DNA of 30,215 nt from Chrysophaeum taylorii. Its lineage: Eukaryota > Sar > Pelagophyceae > Pelagomonadales > Pelagomonadaceae. Positions 1 to 8,540 of the stretch are shown piece by piece; position 1 is the stretch's first letter; each line of letters starts with the position of its first letter. The stretch spans positions 1-30,215 of the forward strand of contig JAQMWT010000541.1 of NCBI GenBank assembly GCA_029834535.1. Reading direction: 5' to 3'. A program made the translations under genes and the position numbers. The notes under the pieces are model-generated. The model was not told the DNA's origin. It did not search any database and saw only the letters and a program-made list of their open reading frames with translations.

Positions 1-1837
1 GCTTGGTGGAAGCTTGATCAACGGTCATGAAATTGGATACATGGGCATTTCTTCGTCACGGCAGCAGTATGTTGGAAGGTAGGGTCCAACATAAGGATTT
101 AATATCGGCAACGAGGACCGAAAGGTGCTTGTACAGAGTGCTGTACGTACCGGCAGGCAGAGCATTGCTGAGCATGTCACAGCAAGGTCATGGCGTAGAG
201 ACAAGAGGAAGGATTCCTGTTGTTTGGTGTGGTTGTTAGCACGAATCAACTCCGGTCGAGTGGGGTAGCGTAATTTCCCGTTGCGAGGGTCGAGTAAAAT
301 AATATTGGCGTACCCTCGGACGGTGGGCAATGGAGCATGCATGGAGTGGATTTTAGAGCCGAGTTTGCGGTCACTTCCACGAAGGTACCCTATATAGCGA
401 CTATGAGATAAGTGGTGATCTTCCAGAGCAAAATGAGAGTCCTTGTAGTCGAAAGAGTTGTCGGTGGCCTTGTAGGTAAGGCAGCCAGGCATCACAAGAG
501 AGCATCTGGACAAGAGCTTTTGTATGGCGGTGCCATAGGTGGCAGCGGAGCCAACTTGGGGAAGGGCTTGGACTATCCACAAGTAACCCATAAACGGCTC
601 CAAATATATGGACCTGTCCCGGTCGCGGGGGATGTCGGAAGCAGTGAACGTATACGTGCTTCCAAACGCGTCAATGGAAGCATGATATTTGGTGGTGGCG
701 TTCTCTATGGTGAGGTTGCCGTCAGAGTGGTGGCCACCAGTTAAGAAGTGGGAGTTGTGTGATGTTGATGAGGTTGTAAGTAGTAACCTGTGTGACGGTT
801 GGTTAGTTTCGAAAACGGTTATGTAATAGGACACAGGAGTCGGTGAGTTAGTGTGTAAGCTGGCAAACAAGTTATAGAGGATTGTAAAAACTTGACATGT
901 ATAGGGTAGGTTGCATTGGGCAATGGCTCCATAGAGGAGCGTTTAAAGCACAGCTGATGATAAGTACACTCGGATTGAACAGAGTGAGTACGTTGCTCGT
1001 GAGCCTGTTGTGAGTGAAGGCGAAGCAGTAACATATTGAGGGATTCAAGGTCAGCCATAGTAAGCTGAACAGAACCTGTGCGAGAGTAAGGTGCAAACGT
1101 TTTAGGAACGGGGATATGTGGAGGATCGGGGAACACCCGGATCCAGTCTTTGGATACGTGTTTAGGTAGCCAAAGGCGCTTGGGAATAGCTTGTAGATCA
1201 TCCACGATCTTTAGGAAGGGGCGTGGATGGAGGATAGGCCACGACAATAATTTAATTGGTCCAGTAGAATATCTGCGTGCGATGCATATCCATCTTCCTC
1301 TAGATTGGTAGTCGCCACAGAGGTAGGTCGGGAACCTATCAACAACATCGACACAGTAATCAAGTGTAGCATGGATAAGTTGGCCACTGTGATGTGGTCT
1401 TGATGACAGTACTTATGTGGAGGCGTCATCTCAGCCAGTAGTACCAAGGGCTGGAGTAGCTTGATGACAGAGAACATGCTGTCGAAAAGAGAATCGTCCA
1501 TCAGGGTGTAAGTCTTCTGTCTTATGCTGTTTTAGTAAATTCCTGTTGTGCAGGGAGGAGTGATCTCAATTTTATCACAATAGAATGTGCGCCTTTCCTC
1601 TGGTGAGATTAGGTGAAGATGGTTAATAAAGGCGGGGAGAGATTCAAATAATAATACAGTAGGGAAACGGTGGCGTAACATACGAACAAGCGTATCATCA
1701 GACTCAACAACAACTTTTACATTGATATTTAAGCCTAAGTCATTAGTGGCTTGAGACAGGAACGCTGGAGTTGACAAACCAGAACAAAGTAACATGACAG
1801 AGGGTTTGCGGAGATTGGACTCTTGTGAAAGAAACAC
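1..1837 (-). pseudogene. C5-cytosine DNA methyltransferase module of the inner Copia copy (frame-broken, runs off the left edge)
   Basis: This is the counterpart of the plus-strand module at 8541-10845. It is split into pieces at 1532-1837, 1211-1501, 819-1247 and 25-870. The first piece carries motif I (MLLCSGLS), the motif II Glu (VVVESDD) and the catalytic loop ITPPCT. A one-base deletion just after the catalytic Cys, relative to the plus copy, shifts the frame. The second piece holds the motif VI-like LLAEM. The QSRGRW motif VIII counterpart lies across the next junction. The last piece covers the long target-recognition region through motif IX, after which the frame shifts again. The site near 1360-1385 matches the plus copy without its SINE, so it gives the empty site of that insertion. 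The fold assignment rests on ordered motifs and is firmer than any claim of activity. Confidence 0.8.
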
Positions 1838-1852
1838 TGGGCGTGAGAGTAA

Positions 1853-3958
1853 TCAGGTTAATGGTTGTGTGTTTTGCTGAACAAACTTGTTCTGTTTCCG
1901 AAGATTGAGAACCAAAGGGCGAATCCACGGGCGATCTGGTAAAACTCTTTGGAGTAGGTAGTTGTAGTATGCCAGTAGATCCCTGTTTTCATGGTATCGC
2001 TTGAGGGGAAATGCGAGGGAACGAAGTTCGAGTTGCTTGTCGCGAGCGATGTTGTAAGTGAGACAAGGGAGAGCAGGTAAATTAGCTGCTATGTAGTGTA
2101 TGGGGATACGTACATCTTTGTCTATGCGGCTCGTGACAGCGCTGAGCTTTGGCTCAGCTCGATCATTGAACACAGTGGTCAGGTTCGTCTGGTTCCACTC
2201 GAGCATGCTCAGGATAGCGAGATGTCGGTCATGCACTGGCTGAAGACATAAAGCGAAGTCGATCTTAACATAGCCAACTTGTGGATGATCTGGTAGGGGA
2301 ACAACAATGTTGCGTGTTAACATCATGTGTGAGGCACGTTGTTGTCCTGTAGCTGTTTGAATAACAATCGGCGCGTATTTGGAGTCCAGTGGAATTATAT
2401 GATTGGGTATTGCAAAATCGTAAGTGGACATCAATGAGATGGTAGCACAAGAGTCAAAATATAGAAAAGAACAATGTGGAGGGACACTGTTTACCTTCAT
2501 GTAGTTGGTGAGGAAGGCGTTTTCCGAATGTGGGCAAGTAGTGGAGAGGCTGGCTGTGAAGAAGTTCTCCAGCAATAACAGATTCGTTGGAATAATAATC
2601 GGTTGAACAGGTGGTGATGGTTCGTCAGCCTCATCAGCCATGCCGTGCTTTTCATCAAATGACGATAGCGAAGTATGATCGGCATCCCTTTTGGTTTCGG
2701 CTTGTGATGGTAGGTTGAGGGCAGATTGGACCTGTGAAGATAGCGAGGACAATAACGCTGGTGGTAAAGCCGAGATGGCGGAAGCGGTAAAGAGGTTAGG
2801 CACGGTATTGGAAGGATTACCCTGTGTGTTTGTAGTAGGAGGAGTTGCCTTTGGGGTGGGAGCAGTAACAACAGTATGGTGTTGTGGCTCCACGTAGTTT
2901 AACGACTTTTCGGTCGAGGATAGATTAACGTCTACATCATAAATGATGTCTTCTGCAAACATGAGTTGTTCGTTTAGACGAAGTAAATTGCTGTTGTCCT
3001 CAGTAGATGTCGTTGACAGAATGTCAGCTGATTGTAATAGAGTCTCAAATAACTTGTTGATATTCTGTTGTAACTGAGCCGTGGTATCATTATCTGTCAC
3101 ATGCTTCGTAAGTTTACTACACTGTTCTCGCAGGGTGTTTAAGGTGTGGTTTGTTCGATCTAATAATTTCATGTTAGACCGAGAGGACCTGTCAAAAGTG
3201 CGGGGGTAAATTGGACGGTCATGAGACTGTCCAGCAGTTTTCTTGGTGACGTAAGAATCACCAGAACGATAATACGATTAATCGCTGCCAGAGAACGGCT
3301 GGCGAGTATCATTAGAGTTACGCAAGCGTCTAGCATTAAACGTGGAAGATGTACCAGGTTGAGACGAAGTGATGAAGGCGAGTGTGTTGGCAGTTTGAGT
3401 CAGACTTCTGTCTGCTGAATCCAGAGTGTTTGTAAGTAGTAACTTTGGCTTTGGTTGAGATGATAAACCTTCGACATAGGGTTGTCAAGAAACGGGGCGT
3501 TCTAAGCGTCTTTTGTTCGACCCATTTGATACTACATTGTATAGGTGTAATGCGTATTCTAAAATGTAGCTAGGGTTGGTAGGGTGACACAATCGTTCAG
3601 CTTCTGGCACAGGCCGAGATGAAGATCGGGTTTCATACATATAACACCAATCTACCCAACCACGATCGTAACGATTGTTGCTGGTATTATTGGCATAATG
3701 CCGATGTATATCTTCATAGATTTTCATACAAAGAGTGCCAAAGTCGAATTGAAGGTCAGTCTCTTCGTGGTTAAGTTGGTAAGAGATTTGCCTAAATGCT
3801 AGGACAGCTTCGATAAATACATGGACATACCATTTAGGATTATAAACAACAGAGTTAAATTGCTGTTTCAAATAGGACACATCAGTAGTCGTAACAGACT
3901 CGTAGTGACGGAAGGCGATGAGCATAATGGCTCGATCCTTGTTGGGTAAATAACTTTT
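1853..3958 (-). pseudogene. Gag C-terminal half plus aspartic protease, inner Copia copy
   Basis: On the minus strand gag resumes after the Helitron at about 3958 and runs to a TGA at 3485-3487, where the plus copy has TGG (Trp). A TAA near 3275 is the other break. From 3172 the frame is open to 1853: a helical gag segment, the junction peptide STEKSLNY (2895-2915), a Pro/Thr/Ala-rich linker, then the retropepsin-like motif YFDSCATISLMS (catalytic Asp codon at 2453-2455). The downstream TATGQQ and HLAILSM stretches match the flap and C-terminal regions of Copia proteases. The usual DS/TG is DSC in both copies. No CCHC zinc knuckle is visible in gag. A TGA separates protease from methyltransferase at the same position as in the plus copy. 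Confidence 0.75.
2895..2915 (-). repeat. TExSLNY junction repeat, inner copy
   Basis: Minus-strand match to the 21-bp repeat found five times in the plus copy (7461, 10846, 12554, 14457, 15744). It encodes TEKSLNY between the gag helical region and the protease linker, exactly where site 1 sits in the plus copy. Confidence 0.85.
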
Positions 3959-3974
3959 GTTATATACCTCACAA

Positions 3975-4345
3975 GTGCAGGCCAGTTAGTTTACCTAGTC
4001 CCAATCTCCAACCCCAGCAAGTTCACCTGTTTCCGTTAAGTTCACCTAGTCCCAATCTCTAACCCCAGCAAATTCGGCGTAAACCCAATCTCTAACCCCA
4101 GTAAGTTCGGCGTAAACCCACACCCACTCTCTTTTGAGCTCGTCGCTCTCACCCCCGCCAATCTAAGCTGCTTTGATCCGCACACGCCGCTAAGCTTTGA
4201 GTTTACTCTAAAAGCCCCAGTAAGTTCACACTTGGTCTCAGTAAGTTCACCTGGTCACTAAGTTCACCTAGTCCCAATCTCCAACCCCAGTAAGTTCACC
4301 TGGTTCCAGTAAGTTCACCTGGTCCCAGTAAGTTAACCTATAGTG
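3975..4345 (-). repeat. Degenerate short tandem repeats at the 3' end of the Helitron remnant
   Basis: Units of about 20-25 bp built on GGTGAACTTACTGG, alternating with GGTTGGAGATTGGGACTAGG, are repeated about ten times on the minus strand. The same tract follows the helicase in the copy at 28850-29195. No ORF or hairpin array is evident. Confidence 0.75.
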
Positions 4346-4929
4346 CGCGTGTAGACGCCGGGAGGGGGCTTATCGGTATTGCGCAGCACGTGTGGGGTAG
4401 GGTGGAGTCGTCGACCCAGAAGAGGATATCCTCGGGGTTGCCGATCGACAGAGAGCCACGTAGAGCTGGACGTGGCAGAAGACGGGCTTGGGCAAGAGAA
4501 CGCCGACCTCGCGGGGCGTCTGGCCCTGGCTCTTGTTGATCGTTTGGCGTCGGCGGGCCTTAAGGGATACAGGTTGGAGGAGCCTCGGTGACAACGACAC
4601 GATCGATCATGTATCTGGTACCGTTGCAGTGGCCGTGCGACGGGTCGAGGTTGCGAAGACTTTAATCTCGCGATCAAAGTCAGCATGCCGTTGGTTGTCA
4701 GGAAGTTCAAAACTCGACTCTCGAGAGCGAGGCGTCGTCTTCCGACCCAACCTAGTCGGCCGAAAAGAACTCCGACGCCTCGTCTCCGGGAAAAAAAGGC
4801 CGCGGTCATGCGCGCGTTGTCAGCATCGACAACATCGTTTCGACGGGGCGTGAGAATGGCGCGCTGAAAGAGCCGCCGCGGGTCGTGGAAACAGTCTGCG
4901 AGGTCGCCGTAGACGGCTTGGAGGATCAA
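4333..4929 (-). pseudogene. PIF1-like helicase C-terminal fragment (Helitron)
   Basis: The minus-strand frame starting near 4929 begins VYGDLADCF, then RAILTPRRNDVVDADN, matching the RAILTP-N-x-VDxIN block of Helitron helicases. The frame shifts near 4780. A LNFLTTNGM stretch matches the NSL-x-x-GLP region. A second frame (4370-4600) carries TINKSQGQTPREVGVLLP and VFCHVQLYVALCRS, the superfamily 1B motif VI region (normally TINKSQGQT, HGQLYVALSR). The N-terminal Rep/HUH domain and helicase motifs I-IV are absent. In the normal element this helicase drives rolling-circle transposition; here it is a dead fragment. Confidence 0.8.
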
Positions 4930-4978
4930 TGGCTGGCTGGCTCGGGCCTACCTGATCCTTACCCTACATCGAGGGACA

Positions 4979-5013
4979 AACAAACAGACAGACAAACAGA
5001 CAAACAGACAAAC
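4979..5013. repeat. (CAGACAAA)n simple repeat at the Helitron 5' edge
   Basis: About 35 bp of alternating ACAGACA and ACAAACA units. A shorter TGTCTGTTTGTC version occurs at the matching edge of the other copy (about 28180-28200 and 28219-28231), so it belongs to the element rather than the host. Confidence 0.7.
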
Positions 5014-5022
5014 ATCTGTCGA

Positions 5023-5781
5023 TTAGTAGTAAGGATTGATGGCGGGCCAGGCCACAAGTGCTGGTTTTCCAACACTTTCGAGATTGAAGTAAGTATGCAA
5101 GAATGTAGCATGCGTGTTCTGATAAGTGTGCCAGTCAGCAGCAGTTAACGAAAACATAGTAACAGGGGCACGAACACGGGTGTCGAAAGCTAATGCCTTC
5201 GGGTGCGCACGATTTAAGATTCGTTCCTCTTCTAAGAAACGGGCATTGATTGCAGGGCGTAATGCCTTGACTTCATAGTCGCAACAGACAGTAGCTAGCC
5301 GAGCTACTTCTGCATCAGGTAAGTGGGGGAAAGCTTCGTTGGTGAAATGCCATTCCTGATACTCAGGGGGCAATTCATCAACAGCTAAACGGAGATCAGC
5401 AGCCCGATCGGTCTTCCATTCCAGGAAAACGCGATCGAGAATTTGATTCCGGAGGATCTCGTAGTCCTTGCATGACCGAGTATATGCTTCGTACGAGTCG
5501 TACTCGAGGAAGGCATCGGCATGACTGGACCGTAACAATTGCTTAATGTGCTTGATTTGCAAGGATACCTTGCGAGTCTGAAGCTGAAATCGATTTCCAT
5601 CGTTAAGAAACTCAACTACAGGAGCTTCGAGCTTCAATATATCCGCACCTGTGATCGCCTTGGGTGCGGCTCGTGCTGCGTGTTCTGCCATAGCAGTTGA
5701 CGGGGAACCTGTGGGTTCAGTCACGCAGTTGACACTGTCTAGACATTCGAAGGGGGTCTGTCTATCGGTGTCTATGTACAC
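5023..5781 (-). CDS. Gag N-terminal part, inner Copia copy
   Basis: Minus-strand ORF of 252 codons. The most likely start is the Met at 5689-5691 (MAEHAARAAPK), since the 30 residues from 5781 look like leader; the upstream Met cannot be excluded. The protein is mixed alpha-helical and soluble, with Trp-rich stretches (EWKTDR, QEWHF, ADWHTYQ), as in capsid regions of LTR-element Gag. I assign it to gag from position (after LTR, PBS and leader, before protease) rather than from a named domain. Its stop at 5023-5025 arises at the Helitron junction; reading resumes at about 3958. The plus copy lacks this part because it begins further downstream. Confidence 0.65.
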   Translation of the reverse strand: MYIDTDRQTPFECLDSVNCVTEPTGSPSTAMAEHAARAAPKAITGADILKLEAPVVEFLNDGNRFQLQTRKVSLQIKHIKQLLRSSHADAFLEYDSYEAYTRSCKDYEILRNQILDRVFLEWKTDRAADLRLAVDELPPEYQEWHFTNEAFPHLPDAEVARLATVCCDYEVKALRPAINARFLEEERILNRAHPKALAFDTRVRAPVTMFSLTAADWHTYQNTHATFLHTYFNLESVGKPALVAWPAINPYY

Positions 5782-6469
5782 TCATCGTTTTCGATGGAAA
5801 GATGTCTATTTGACGACTGTGCAAGCTGTGAGTCCAGAGTAGTGTCGCTAAGCGTAGTCACTCAGGCAGCTGGTTAGTTTTGGTGCTCTCAAGGAGCTTG
5901 TTAAGTGCATTGCCATGGAATGTACGAGTGGACGTACCCAAAATATTCCATAACATGTGTGCAAGAGTACAGGTTAGCCAATTACACACACATCAACATT
6001 GACATGACAATACGATACTATGAACACGTGCACACAAGGTTACACGATCACGTGTGCAAAAAAAGTATTATATATACAGCCCAATGGTAATGGCGTTGTA
6101 TTCACAAGTGTGTTTACGTGTCGAGGCTGAGCCGGCGCGGTAACGGCCCAATACCCATAGGTTACGTGCACGTTTTAACACATGGTTTCTCAGGGACCTC
6201 CCGGGCGGGCCGGTTGGCAGCCGGAACGTTCGCAGTGGGACGGGGTATGGCCGGGGGGCGCAGACGGAAGGTTATCGACGAGTTGGTTGTCAGTCACATC
6301 GCGGTCTCCTCGTCGCATGGCGACAAGCTTGATGGCCACTCTCCGCCGACCGACCTTTCGGCGCTCCTCGTCTACAGGCCCGTGATTCCGGACTGGCTCC
6401 TGTCGGTCCGGCCTGGCTCCCATGCTCGGGAGAGGTCTGAAGTTGGTTAGTTAGTTCTCAGGGACCCGC
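5782..6469 (-). other. Leader (5' UTR) of the inner Copia copy
   Basis: Region between primer-binding site and gag start. It has no convincing ORF. It holds the SINE-like insertion at 6199-6454; without that, the leader is about 420 bp. An AT-rich, ACAC/TGTG-rich stretch lies at 5930-6110. Confidence 0.6.
6199..6454 (+). mobile_element. SINE-like retroposon, subtype B, 5'-truncated
   Basis: A 256-bp insert flanked by a 12-bp direct repeat TTCTCAGGGACC (6187-6198 and 6455-6466). It ends GGTCTGAAG followed by a TTAG-type tail. The body is nearly identical to 24000-24190. It lacks the GGTTGCGATGG head seen in longer copies. Target duplication, 5' truncation and a simple-repeat tail at one end fit LINE-type retroposition. 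No pol III boxes or tRNA-like head could be recognised. Confidence 0.75.
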
Positions 6470-6483
6470 CTGGGCCCATAACC
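6470..6483 (-). promoter_or_regulatory. Primer-binding site, half-tRNA(iMet) type
   Basis: Minus-strand GGTTATGGGCCCAG lies directly after the LTR end (GCTCTGCA). Its complement CTGGGCCCATAACC matches the anticodon stem-loop of initiator tRNA-Met, including CAT. Copia-group elements are known to prime from an internal cut of tRNA(iMet) rather than its 3' end, which fits. Confidence 0.85.
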
Positions 6484-6798
6484 TGCAGAGCGTTTAGCAA
6501 GCAGTGGTAAGTCACCTGGGAAACCACCCCGTCTCACCATGAACTTCTGGAAGTATTTAATTCGGGAAATGAAAAGGTATGTTCCCTATATCCTCAGAAC
6601 ACGACAGGCGGCATCTAGAACTACACGAGAAAGGTAAAGTGTATAGTGCTACATACCTCGGGACGCGCTAGACCATGCTGATGAGCGTAGGCACAAATCA
6701 GAGGACTATTTGATTGTGTAGAAAGGAAGAAGAAGGGTAAGGAAGAGATCACGTTCTCAACGGACGGATAAGGGTAAGAGGCAGCAGATTTCTCTGCA
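6484..6798 (-). repeat. 5' LTR of the inner Copia copy
   Basis: A 315-bp repeat whose reverse complement matches 16649-16963, also 315 bp. On the minus strand it begins TGCAGAG and ends CTCTGCA, the TG...CA ends with a 7-bp terminal inverted repeat expected of an LTR. The primer-binding site follows immediately, which fixes it as a 5' LTR. Its U3 edge at 6798 touches gag of the plus copy at 6799. Confidence 0.9.
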
Positions 6799-8519
6799 AA
6801 CCCTAGCTATATCTTAGAATGCGCATTATACTTATATAATGTAGTATCAAATGGGTCGAACAAAAGACGCTTAGAACGCCCTGTTTCTTGGCAACCTTAT
6901 GTTGAAGGATTGACACCACAACCAAAGCCGAAATTACTACGGACAAACACGCTGGGTTTATCAGACAAAAGTCTGACTCAAACTGCAAACGCGCTCGCGT
7001 CCATTACTTCTTCTCAACCTGGAACATCCTCCACGTTTAACGCTAGACGCTTGCGTAACTCTAACGATGCTCGCCAGCCTTTCTCTCGCAGCAACCTATC
7101 GTATTATCGTTCTGGTGATTCTTATGTCACCAAGAAAACTGCTGGACAGTCCCATGACCGTCCAATTTATCCCCGCACTTTCGACAGGTCCTCTCGATCT
7201 AACATGAAATTATTAGACCGAACGAAGCACACCTTAAATACACTGCAAGAGCAGTGTAGTGAACTTACGATGCATGTGACAGATAATGATATCACGGCTC
7301 AGCTACAACAGAACATCACCAAGTTATTTGTGACTCTGTTGCAATCCGCTGATATTCTGTCAACGACATCGACTGAGGACAATAGTGACGTACTTCGCCT
7401 AAACGAACAACTCATGTTCGCAAAAGACATCATTTATGATGTAGACGTTCATCTATCCTCGACCGAAAAGTCGTTAAACTACGTGGAGCCACAACATCAT
7501 ACTGTTGCTGCTGCTCCCACCCCAACGGCAACTGCTCCTACTACAGATACCAAGGATGCCTCCAACACACAGGGTAATCCCTCCGATATTGTGCCTAACT
7601 TCTTTACTGCTTCCGCCGTCTCGGCGTTACCACCAGCGTTACTGTCCTCGCTATCTTCACAGGTCCAATCAGCCATCAACCAACCACCACAAGCCGAAAC
7701 CACAAGGGATGTCGATCAGACCTCGCTATCATCATTTGATGAGAAGCACGGCATGGCTGATGAGGCTGACGAACCATCACCACCTGTTCAACCGATTATC
7801 ATTCCAACTCACCTGTTATTTCTGGATAACGTCTTCACTGCCAGCCTCTCCACTACTTGCCCGCATTCGGAAAATGCACTTCCAACGAAATATATGAAGG
7901 TGAACAGTGTCCCCCAACATTGTTCCTTTTTATATTTTGACTCTTGTGCTACCATATCATTGATGTCCACCTACGATTATGCTATACCAAATCACATTAT
8001 TCCACTGGATTCCAAATACACTCGATTATCATACAAACTGCCACTGGACAACAACGTGTCACACATATGATGCTAACACGTAATGTAGTTGTTCCCCTAC
8101 CAGATCATCCACAAATCGGCTACGTCAAGATTGACTTCGCTTTATGTCTTCAGCCAGTGCACAACCGACATCTCGCTATCCTGAGCATGCTCGAGTGGAA
8201 CCAGACGAACTTGACCACTGTGTTCAATGATCGATCTGAGCCAAAGCTCAGCGCTGTCACGAGCCGCATAGACAAAGATGTGCGTATTCCCATACATTAC
8301 GTAGCAGCTAATTTGCCTGCTCTCCCTTGTCTCACCTACAACATCGCTCGCGACAAGCAACTCGAACTACGCTCCCTCGCATTTCCGCTCAAGCGATACC
8401 ACGAAAACAGGGATCTACTGGCATATTATAACTATCTCCTCAAGAGAGTTTTACCAGATCGCCCGTGGATTCGCCCTTTGGTTCTTAATCTTCGGAAACA
8501 GAACAAATTCATGCAGTAA
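6799..8519 (+). CDS. Gag C-terminal half and aspartic protease, outer Copia copy (partial, one frameshift)
   Basis: The frame is open from the first base after the LTR (6799) to 8070, so gag enters without its own start. It carries RPVSWQPYVEG, helical segments around 7200-7440, STEKSLNY (7461-7481), a Thr/Ala/Pro linker, and the protease motif YFDSCATISL with Asp at 7939-7941. A one-base loss near 8020 relative to the minus copy moves the rest (TATGQQ, RHLAILSMLEWNQ) to the frame ending at 8519. The TAA at 8517-8519 is CAA in the minus copy. A further TGA, 15 bp on, is shared by both copies and precedes the methyltransferase. The protease should cut the Gag-Pol polyprotein. Asp-Ser-Cys in place of Asp-Ser/Thr-Gly is unusual. 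No CCHC knuckle is seen. Confidence 0.8.
7461..7481 (+). repeat. TExSLNY junction repeat, site 1 (gag | protease)
   Basis: Starts GACCG and ends GTCGTTAAACTA; encodes TEKSLNY in the gag-protease frame. Upstream is the helical gag region, downstream the low-complexity linker to the protease. Confidence 0.9.
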
Positions 8520-8540
8520 AACACTCCGCAATTAACATGA

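Larger units (their letters stand above)
3969..5022 (-). mobile_element. Helitron-like remnant inserted in gag of the inner Copia copy
   Basis: This 1.05-kb block interrupts gag between codons for INPYY (5026) and VYNKS (about 3958); joining the two sides keeps a gag-like reading. It contains the C-terminal part of a PIF1-like helicase followed by a tandem repeat tract. A second copy in opposite orientation lies at about 28176-29195. Both end in the shared string ACTGGCCTGCACTTGTGA, so that is the likely 3' end. The canonical Helitron CTRR terminus with hairpin is not obvious. The 5' boundary is soft: a TC dinucleotide at 5022-5021 follows an A, which fits insertion between A and T but is weak evidence. 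Confidence 0.65.
1..6798 (-). mobile_element. Inner Copia-type LTR retrotransposon carrying a DNA methyltransferase (5' part in window)
   Basis: Read on the minus strand the order is 5' LTR (6798-6484), primer-binding site (6483-6470), leader, gag, protease, methyltransferase module, then the window edge. The 3' LTR and pol must lie to the left. By eye, roughly nine in ten bases match the plus-strand copy at 6799 onward. The outer edge of its LTR (6798) abuts gag sequence of the plus copy, which suggests this copy inserted there. It is interrupted by a Helitron remnant at about 3969-5022 and a SINE-like insertion at 6199-6454, and carries several stops and frameshifts, so it is not autonomous now. 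Confidence 0.85.

Noticed and set aside
3975..4345. CRISPR-like or regulatory repeat array
   Set aside because: Unit length and spacing are irregular, there are no unique spacers, and the tract travels with a Helitron remnant.
4488..4867. Plus-strand ORFs opposite the Helitron helicase
   Set aside because: They are shadows of the minus-strand helicase motifs, which are recognisable.
6118..6450. Protein genes in the SINE-like copies (also 20459-20938, 23699-24196)
   Set aside because: The frames are open in several phases, begin in flanking DNA and are not kept between copies.
6465..6490. Initiator tRNA-Met gene
   Set aside because: Only the 14-base anticodon-arm match is present; acceptor, D and T arms are missing, and it directly abuts an LTR. 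It is a primer-binding site.
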